In this document: positions 1-4,356 of the stretch, in pieces | Layout: each line of letters begins with the position of its first letter | How positions within the stretch are numbered: the stretch's first letter is position 1 | Assembly: GCA_003151875.1 (NCBI GenBank) | Contig: PLYW01000334.1 | Location: forward strand, 4,004-12,931 | DNA: 8,928 bases | Direction: 5' to 3' | Source of the DNA: Acidobacteriaceae bacterium | GTDB taxonomy: Bacteria > Acidobacteriota > Terriglobia > Terriglobales > Acidobacteriaceae | Position numbers and translations under genes: made by a program | Notes under the pieces: generated by a model | What the model was told of the DNA's origin: nothing | The model's database searches: none | What the model saw: only the letters and a program-made list of their open reading frames with translations

Positions 1-4
1 CAGC

Positions 5-29
5 CGAGTCATTGACCGGCACTGACTCG
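5..29. repeat. Inverted repeat, possible operator or hairpin
   Basis: CGAGTCA at 5-11 is the exact reverse complement of TGACTCG at 23-29, with an 11-base spacer. No T-run follows, so it does not look like an intrinsic terminator. It could be a protein-binding site or the tail of a feature lying upstream of the window. A 7-bp match of this kind can also arise by chance. Confidence 0.25.
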
Positions 30-143
30 ACCTGATGAGGTAGGTAACGGTAAACGCGCTTATGGTTACTTTACTCCCGGTGGCCGGTCACGCTTTCCCA
101 ATCCGGTTGCTTCCCGCTTGACCGTCACTCGACAACAATCAAG

Positions 144-203
144 TCTGCATTCAAGGTACTTGTTAGAACCGCTGTGGGGTTGGCAAGGAGATGGCGGTAT
201 TCA
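144..203 (+). repeat. 60-bp direct repeat, copy 1
   Basis: This stretch matches 757-815 with five mismatches and one single-base gap. Both copies contain the core GAACCGCTGTGGG followed by TTGGCAAGGAG and GCGGTATTCA. Within the copy, GAACCGC (166-172) can pair with GCGG plus TTC (194-202), leaving a 2-base bulge, so the element can fold into a hairpin that exposes AAGGAG in its loop. It ends 95 bases before the GTG start of the first gene. It could be a shared leader or regulatory element, or one copy of a dispersed genomic repeat. Confidence 0.7.
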
Positions 204-284
204 AACCATCGCGCCTTGGAACTCTGTTCATCCACCTAGAGTTCCCGTCTAGGCCTGCCCTCGCGCCAGAGTACAATTCGTACC

Positions 285-292
285 GAAAGGAG
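285..292 (+). promoter_or_regulatory. Ribosome binding site deciding the start of the first gene
   Basis: GAAAGGAG lies six bases before the GTG at 299. This strong Shine-Dalgarno match, followed directly by a signal peptide, is why the GTG is preferred to the in-frame ATG at 191. That ATG has AAGGAG touching it with no spacer. Confidence 0.7.
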
Positions 293-298
293 CCGCTT

Positions 299-745
299 GT
301 GCGCAAACTCATCTTATCCGCAATCTTCCTCACCACCCTGGCCGCCTTCGGCCAGAACGCCAGTCGCTTTGACGGCACCTGGAACACCACCGTCACCTGT
401 GATCCCAAGGGAGGCGCGCTCGGCTATACCCTCCACTTTGTTTCGACCGCCTCCGGCGGCGTCCTCCATGGGGAGCGCGGCACAAAAGGCCATCCGGCCT
501 ATCTCGCCATCGATGGCAAGATAGGCAACGGTGGCAACGCCAAGCTCACCGCCAGCGGAAACACCGCTTCTGCCGCGTACACCCATGGCCCCGTCAAGAC
601 CGAAGGCGAGGAGTACAGCTACGAGGTCAAGACCCAGTTCACTGACACGGAGGGCAAAGGCGAGCGCAGCACCGGGCTTGGCATCGTTGGGCGTCCTTGC
701 CACTGGACCTTTGAAAAGCAGGCGGTCGAGGCGCCAAAGCCCTAG
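299..745 (+). CDS. Small secreted protein of unknown function
   Basis: The product is 148 residues and begins at a GTG with a good ribosome binding site. Residues 1-21 form a signal peptide (RK, then a hydrophobic run ILSAIFLTTLAA), so the protein should be exported to the periplasm or beyond. The mature part opens with FDGTW (residues 24-28), followed by a cysteine at residue 34 (VTC). A second cysteine sits near the C-terminus in GRPCHWTF, and the two could form a disulfide. The body is rich in G, T and S with alternating polar and hydrophobic residues, which suggests a compact beta-sheet domain. I recall similar FDGTW-type domains, with a closing Cys-x-aromatic strand, in many secreted bacterial proteins, but no enzymatic role is known to me and no catalytic motif is visible. 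The gene sits between two copies of a 60-bp repeat and is followed by a CPBP protease gene; no functional link is shown. Confidence 0.8.
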   Translation: MRKLILSAIFLTTLAAFGQNASRFDGTWNTTVTCDPKGGALGYTLHFVSTASGGVLHGERGTKGHPAYLAIDGKIGNGGNAKLTASGNTASAAYTHGPVKTEGEEYSYEVKTQFTDTEGKGERSTGLGIVGRPCHWTFEKQAVEAPKP

Positions 746-756
746 ACATAGCAACT

Positions 757-815
757 TCTGCGTTCAAGATTCTTGTTTGAACCGCTGTGGGTTGGCAAGG
801 AGAGGGCGGTATTCA
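757..815 (+). repeat. 60-bp direct repeat, copy 2
   Basis: This is the second copy of the element at 144-203, about 90% identical by eye. The bases that would form the internal hairpin, GAACCGC (779-785) with GCGGTATTC (806-814), are unchanged, and one further T-A pair is possible at its base. The ATG of copy 1 reads AGG here, so the repeat is not conserved as coding sequence. It starts 11 bases after the stop codon of the first gene and ends 42 bases before the start of the CPBP gene, so each copy lies in the leader of a gene. Confidence 0.7.
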
Positions 816-857
816 CGCCGGGGAACGAAGTGTCTCGCGCGAGCGTAACCTACCAAC

Positions 858-1727
858 GTGCGAAAAGTCTTCTTCAATCCCCGGGGATTGCGCGCTGGCT
901 GGCGCCTGCTCATTTTTGTCGGCATCTTCGTCGGCCTCGGATTTCTGACGGACTGGATCCTTCCAAAGATCTTCCATCTCAAACAGCGGGCGTTCCTCGA
1001 TCCTGTAGCCTTCATCTCGAATGACCTGCAGGACCTTGTCCTGGCGCTGGTCGCCACCTGGATCATGGCCCGCATCGAGCGCCGCCGCTTCGCCGACTAC
1101 GGCATTCCGGTGCGCAACGCCTTCGGACGCGACTATTGGGTTGGGCTTGCCTGGGGGATGGGATCCACTTCGTTGCTCATCGGCCTGATTGCAGCTTTCG
1201 GCGGCTACCGCATCCTCGGGCTGGCCATCCATGGCGGCGCGCTCTGGTACTTTCTCGTCCTGTGGACCATTGCCAATCTGCTCATCGGATTTGCCGAGGA
1301 GATCCAGTTCCGCGGCTATTTGCTGGCCACGCTCGCTGATAGCATTGGCTTCTGGGCCGCGGCCATTCTGCTCTCCATCGGCTTCGGCGCGCTGCACTAT
1401 TTTCTGAAACCGCACGAGCGCTGGGAAGACTTTGCCTCCACCGGCCTGCTCGGCTTGTTCATGTGCCTAACGCTGCGCCGCACCGGCTCACTGGCCTTCG
1501 CCATCGGCTTCCACGCCGCCTTTGATTTCGCCAACCTCTTTCTATGGTCGGGGCAAAACGCCGGCGAGTATGCCGTCGGCCACCTGCTAGAAACCCGCTG
1601 GCAAGGGCCGCAATGGCTCACCGGCGGCTTCCTCGGACCGGAGGCGAGTTGGATGGTATTTGTGGTGATCGGATTGATGTTTGCTGTGTTCAATCAACTT
1701 TATCGGCACAAGAAATTTCCGTGCTGA
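858..1727 (+). CDS. CPBP-family intramembrane metalloprotease (CAAX/Abi type)
   Basis: The product is 289 residues, a usual length for the family, and integral to the membrane, with about eight hydrophobic segments. All three signature motifs of the CPBP (Abi, PF02517) family are present: EEIQFR at 147-152 supplies the paired glutamates and arginine, F176 and H180 form the FxxxH motif, and H219 begins HAAFDFAN, the HxxxD/N motif. In this family these residues bind a metal and activate water for cleavage inside the membrane. Bacterial members act as prenyl-protein proteases, bacteriocin self-immunity proteins or regulators of membrane proteins, and the substrate here cannot be deduced. The start is a GTG at 858 with a weak ribosome binding site. 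It is chosen because the N-terminus (FNPRGLRAGWRLLIF) matches the usual opening of this subfamily. Its leader contains the second copy of the 60-bp repeat. Confidence 0.92.
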   Translation: MRKVFFNPRGLRAGWRLLIFVGIFVGLGFLTDWILPKIFHLKQRAFLDPVAFISNDLQDLVLALVATWIMARIERRRFADYGIPVRNAFGRDYWVGLAWGMGSTSLLIGLIAAFGGYRILGLAIHGGALWYFLVLWTIANLLIGFAEEIQFRGYLLATLADSIGFWAAAILLSIGFGALHYFLKPHERWEDFASTGLLGLFMCLTLRRTGSLAFAIGFHAAFDFANLFLWSGQNAGEYAVGHLLETRWQGPQWLTGGFLGPEASWMVFVVIGLMFAVFNQLYRHKKFPC

Positions 1728-1823
1728 GGTCCCAGAGGCGGGATCAAGAAACCCAGGAGTGATCGACCGGTTCATGTTGCAGACGCACGTACAATCAATT
1801 CAGGCGGGAAAGGAATGCGGGTG

Positions 1824-2480
1824 ATGAAGCTAGTCTCAGTGAACGTTGGGCTCCCCCGAGAGGTGGTGTGGCACGGAAGAAACGTGACCACCGGGATCTT
1901 CAAGGAACCGGTCCAGGGCCGCGTTGCCTTGCGCAAGCTTAACTTGGATGGTGATCGCCAGGCCGACCTCAGCGTCCACGGAGGCGAATTCAAGGCGGTT
2001 TATTGCTATCCCCTTGCCCACTACGCCTACTGGAAAACGGAGTTGCCTGGCCGTGAATTGCCGCTGGGCATGTTTGGAGAAAACTTCACCACGGATGGCT
2101 TGCTGGAAGACTCGGTCCATATTGGCGACCGGTTTTCTGTCGGTTCCGCGCAGGTGGTGGTGACGCAGCCTCGGCTCCCCTGCTACAAACTCGGCGTGCG
2201 ATTTCAGGCTGACGATATGGTGAAGCGATTCCTCGCCAGCGGGCGGTCGGGCTTTTACCTTGCTGTCACTCGCGAGGGGGAAGTCGGCGCAGGTGACGAG
2301 ATCACGCTGCTTGCTCGCGATCCGAACGCGGTCCCGGTTTCTGCAATTACTCGGCTCTATATTGCCAAGCGATACAGCGACGATGACGTGACTTCCGTAC
2401 GGCGCGCCCTGCAAGTTGCGGTGCTGCCGGAGAGTTGGAAAGCCTACTTCCAGGACCGCCTTCGCATGGCGAATGCTTGA
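1824..2480 (+). CDS. YiiM-like MOSC domain protein
   Basis: The product is 218 residues, close to the length of E. coli YiiM. It has the MOSC domain of molybdenum-cofactor sulfurases, including HGGEFKAVYCYP (52-63), GMFGENF (82-88) and the conserved cysteine C120 in LPCYKLGV, the expected cofactor ligand. The C-terminal part (about 170-218) fits the 3-alpha domain found in YiiM-type proteins. YiiM proteins bind molybdenum cofactor and reduce N-hydroxylated compounds such as the toxic base analogue 6-hydroxylaminopurine, so a detoxifying role in the cytoplasm is likely. There is no export signal. The ATG at 1824 is preferred because AAAGGA (1809-1814) lies nine bases before it; the in-frame ATG at 1815 would touch that site. 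No molybdenum-cofactor or partner reductase gene is nearby. Confidence 0.93.
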   Translation: MKLVSVNVGLPREVVWHGRNVTTGIFKEPVQGRVALRKLNLDGDRQADLSVHGGEFKAVYCYPLAHYAYWKTELPGRELPLGMFGENFTTDGLLEDSVHIGDRFSVGSAQVVVTQPRLPCYKLGVRFQADDMVKRFLASGRSGFYLAVTREGEVGAGDEITLLARDPNAVPVSAITRLYIAKRYSDDDVTSVRRALQVAVLPESWKAYFQDRLRMANA

Positions 2481-2768
2481 CCGCGAAGGCGGGAATGGGC
2501 GTGACGTTTCAGCTCAAGGCAACGAGCCGACAATCTTGCGGTACTCAGCTTCGATCCTTGGTCTTTTGCGCTCTCACCCGCTACGGTGACCAGGGTCACG
2601 GACAAACCATCAGCACGGGCGTGAAATTCTGCTGCGCCTCTTGCGCGTCCGTTGGCGGCAGCCGGGACGTGTAGCGGCGACCTCAGCCGCCACAAGACGC
2701 GGCGTCAGTCATCGGTGTTCCCCGATGCGGGCCCTGGATTTCACAACGCCGAAGCAAAGGTTGGAATC
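2481..2768. other. Non-coding gap with a palindrome before the thioredoxin gene
   Basis: The frame of the following gene stays open back to 2652, but that extension would put a charged, uncharacteristic segment ahead of a clear signal peptide and is not taken as coding. A perfect palindrome lies at 2586-2599. GCGGC (2674-2678) can pair with GCCGC (2686-2690) around a 7-base loop. The text around this hairpin (GTGTAGCGGC...) resembles dispersed GC-rich hairpin repeats I associate with acidobacterial genomes, but no second copy is present in the window. Confidence 0.4.
2586..2599. promoter_or_regulatory. Perfect palindrome, candidate operator
   Basis: GTGACC, two bases (AG), then GGTCAC make a 14-base interrupted palindrome of the form bound by dimeric regulators. 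It lies about 170 bases before the thioredoxin-like gene and about 105 bases after the MOSC gene. No promoter was recognised beside it and no regulator gene is nearby, so its role is a guess. Confidence 0.25.
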
Positions 2769-3590
2769 GTGAAAAGCTCCAGCATGAATCGAATCCTTCA
2801 TGGCTTACTGACCTTGATGGTTCTCTGCGTGTTGGTCAGAGCTGACACCCGGGGACCGGCGCCGCAATTCACGGCCCAGACCTTGGATGGCGAAACCTTC
2901 AGCAATGCGTCCCTCAGCGGAAGAGTCACCCTGCTGCAATTTTGGACGACGTGGTGCCCAGTCTGCCGCGGCGACCAGTCCGCCGTGGACAACATCGAAA
3001 GCATGTTTGCGGGCCAGGGGCTGGTTGTTCTTGCCATTGATGTTGGCGAGTCCGAGGCCACGGTCAAGACATACCTCCAGGGAAACCCGAGATCATGCCG
3101 GGTTGTGGTCAATGATGGCCGCAGTCTGGCCGCACGGTTTGGGGTACACGGTTATCCCCACTATGTTCTGATCGACAGCCAGGGCAACATCGCGGGCACG
3201 CAAAGTGGCGGCGGTGGAGAAGCCTCGCTGCAACGTCTGTTGAGGCGCGCCGGCTTGTCGTTGCAATCGGACAAGCCGGAGGTTGGCAATCAGAAGTTGG
3301 CCGCCTCTCCGGGCGTTGGCCGATCGGCGTTGATCGAGGCGCCAGGAGGACCAAGCGCTTTGCCCGCGAAGCCTGCTCCGAAGACGATATTTGTGTTCGC
3401 CAACGGTGAGCGCTTGGAGGCGGACCACTACACGCTGGGTCCAACCCTCCTGCATGTTACGGTGGACGGACTGCAGCGCACCATCGCGCTTAGCGCGTTG
3501 GATATCAAGACAACCATCGCGGTAAATCGCGAACGCGGAATTGATCTCAAGTTTCCCAAAACCCGCAGCGAGGTTTATGTAACGTTCTGA
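2769..3590 (+). CDS. Exported TlpA-like thioredoxin with an extra C-terminal domain
   Basis: The product is 273 residues. Residues 1-25 are a signal peptide ending in VRA, so it acts outside the cytoplasm. Residues about 28-195 form a TlpA/AhpC-TSA type thioredoxin domain with the redox pair C63 and C66 in WTTWCPVC, a preceding TLDG segment, and the expected cis-proline P130 (GYPHY). Such proteins reduce or exchange disulfides in exported proteins, often during cytochrome maturation. After a linker rich in P, A and G (about 196-225) comes a short domain starting FVFANGERLEADHY and ending near SEVYVTF. I associate this domain with acidobacterial secreted proteins; its function is unknown to me. 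The GTG at 2769 is chosen because AAAGG lies eight bases before it and the signal peptide follows. The ATG at 2784 is a possible alternative. An extra cysteine, C110, lies outside the active site. Confidence 0.9.
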   Translation: MKSSSMNRILHGLLTLMVLCVLVRADTRGPAPQFTAQTLDGETFSNASLSGRVTLLQFWTTWCPVCRGDQSAVDNIESMFAGQGLVVLAIDVGESEATVKTYLQGNPRSCRVVVNDGRSLAARFGVHGYPHYVLIDSQGNIAGTQSGGGGEASLQRLLRRAGLSLQSDKPEVGNQKLAASPGVGRSALIEAPGGPSALPAKPAPKTIFVFANGERLEADHYTLGPTLLHVTVDGLQRTIALSALDIKTTIAVNRERGIDLKFPKTRSEVYVTF

Positions 3591-3693
3591 CGCGCCAGCG
3601 GTTGAGACGTATGGCTGGAGTGTCGTCTTTGGGTTTGCCGTAATCTGCCTCTTCGGCAGCTTCGTCGCCAGGATCGTCGTCCCTATCGCATGA
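3583..3693 (+). pseudogene. Possible 3' remnant of a membrane-protein gene
   Basis: A short frame is open from just after an in-frame TAA (3580-3582) to a TGA at 3691-3693. It has no start codon and slightly overlaps the end of the thioredoxin gene. It would encode about 36 residues, most of them a well-formed hydrophobic segment beginning YGWSVVFGFAVICLFGS, then VARIVVPIA and the stop. This looks like the last transmembrane helix of a transporter or other membrane protein. It could also be a chance open frame, and no family can be named. Confidence 0.2.
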
Positions 3694-3785
3694 GACACCC
3701 CCATAAGGAAGCCCGCCATCGGTGGGCGCACCGGACTATCAAGCCGGCCCATCCTGCCTTCGAGTTACCCGCTTGAGGTATCTGC

Positions 3786-3814
3786 TTGCTGTCAGGAACG
3801 ATCTCCGATATAGT
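3786..3814 (+). promoter_or_regulatory. Possible sigma-70-like promoter
   Basis: TTGCTG (3786-3791) is followed after 17 bases by TATAGT (3809-3814). The second box matches the -10 consensus at five of six bases and the first matches the -35 at three of six. Transcription would begin near 3820 and run through the hairpin at 3899-3919 towards the GloVer fragment. The call rests on sequence and spacing only. Confidence 0.25.
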
Positions 3815-3898
3815 CCGTACCACTTCACTGGGGTCTAAACGGAAATCCGGAAAATCCTCATGATGCTTGCAACTTGTTGCGCCAAGTTCTGTTGTAGC

Positions 3899-3927
3899 GG
3901 TGTGTCAACTTCACACACCCACTTTTT
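3899..3927 (+). terminator. Candidate intrinsic terminator or attenuator
   Basis: GGTGTGT (3899-3905) pairs perfectly with ACACACC (3913-3919) around a 7-base loop, and five T bases follow at 3923-3927 after a short spacer. This has the form of a rho-independent terminator of modest strength. It lies about 310 bases after the thioredoxin gene and 56 bases before the ATG of the broken GloVer gene. It could end a transcript from upstream or attenuate one starting near 3820. Confidence 0.4.
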
Positions 3928-3982
3928 CAGTCAGACCCCGACCCCCGAAGGGCCGATCACGCCCGGATCCAAAAACCGCTTC

Positions 3983-4189
3983 ATGAAAATGGCCTGCATC
4001 GTCTTTCTGCTTTGTGTTGCGACAGCGATTGCCTCGCCTGCACAGAGCTTTCAGACTCTGCATGGTTTCAGCAACCGGGGAAGCGATGGCGGCGACCCCT
4101 GGGCAGGACTGGTGCAGGGTAACGACGGCCAGCGCGAACGAGTGGGATCTCCGATCGCGGCCGTCACTTTTTACGGACAAAGCTGTTGA
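3983..4189 (+). pseudogene. Truncated 5' end of a GloVer-repeat protein gene
   Basis: The ATG at 3983 opens a 68-residue frame with a clear signal peptide (MKMACIVFLLCVATAIASPA). Then come QTLHGFSN, SDGGDPWAGLVQGNDG and a stop at 4187-4189. The part after the signal peptide matches the start of the intact gene downstream (PAQTLTTLHMF, SDGSAPYAGLVQAPDG), so this is the first half of a GloVer repeat. The residues that should continue as GNFYGTT are replaced by about a dozen unrelated residues. TFYGQS near the end may be a worn copy of NFYGTT. The rest of the protein is missing. It is most simply a paralogue broken by deletion or recombination with its neighbour. It could still be translated into a small secreted peptide, but that is not expected to be functional. 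Confidence 0.7.
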
Positions 4190-4215
4190 CGCAACCTAAC
4201 TTAGCGATACACAAT
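4186..4215 (+). promoter_or_regulatory. Possible promoter for the intact GloVer gene
   Basis: TTGACG (4186-4191) matches five of six -35 bases. CACAAT (4210-4215), 18 bases further on, matches four of six -10 bases. It would give a leader of about 135 bases before the ATG at 4357, in which GCGAG (4250-4254) can pair with CTCGC (4260-4264). The -10 box is weak, so this is tentative. Confidence 0.2.
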
Positions 4216-4347
4216 CCGCTGCGTTTAGGACCTCCGAGTCGGGCAGAACGCGAGCCTTCCTCGCTCCCACGTGCCAGCGCCCGTCCATGCACGTTTGGTT
4301 ACGAATCCGTTTCAAGGCCCGGCAGTCGACCACCACGGAAGACCATT

Positions 4348-4354
4348 GGAGGAG
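4348..4354 (+). promoter_or_regulatory. Ribosome binding site deciding the start of the GloVer gene
   Basis: GGAGGAG lies just before the ATG at 4357. The reading frame is open back to a TTG at 4186, but those 57 residues are proline- and arginine-rich and would hide the signal peptide, so the ATG is the better start. The spacer is short (2-4 bases depending on alignment). Confidence 0.65.
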
Positions 4355-4356
4355 TA

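Larger units (their letters stand above)
1..298. other. Non-coding leader region before the first gene
   Basis: No convincing coding frame is seen here. A frame in phase with the first gene is open from an ATG at 191, but its residues up to 298 look unlike a signal peptide or a folded domain, and the better start is the GTG at 299. The stretch holds a 7-bp inverted repeat (5-11 with 23-29) and the first copy of a 60-bp direct repeat (144-203), both listed separately. No clear sigma-70 promoter was recognised. Confidence 0.5.
3591..3982. other. 392-base intergenic region
   Basis: Apart from the possible membrane-gene remnant at its start, no coding signal is seen. The region holds a 7-bp GC-rich hairpin (3711-3717 with 3721-3727, one G-T pair, 3-base loop) with no T-run after it, a sigma-70-like promoter (3786-3814), and a hairpin with a T-run (3899-3927). 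It separates the thioredoxin gene from the broken GloVer gene. Confidence 0.4.

Noticed and set aside
191..298. Longer first gene starting at the ATG at 191
   Set aside because: That start lies inside the 60-bp repeat, has no spacer after AAGGAG, is not kept in the second copy, and would place 36 unlikely residues before the signal peptide.
858..1727. CPBP protease and the first gene as a bacteriocin-immunity or toxin pair
   Set aside because: The first product is a 148-residue secreted beta-rich protein without a leader-peptide or toxin motif, and the genes have separate leaders; nothing links them beyond proximity.
2652..2768. Longer thioredoxin-like protein starting at 2652
   Set aside because: The added residues are charged and would precede a clear signal peptide; the GTG at 2769 has AAAGG at proper spacing.
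3093..3752. Minus-strand frame of 219 residues opposite the thioredoxin gene
   Set aside because: It is antisense to a gene with clear domain motifs, has no recognisable motif of its own, and follows from the base composition of the + strand gene.
4186..4356. N-terminal extension of the GloVer protein from a TTG at 4186
   Set aside because: The extra 57 residues are rich in P, R and S, would bury the signal peptide and have no ribosome binding site. The ATG at 4357 has GGAGGAG before it and a signal peptide after it.
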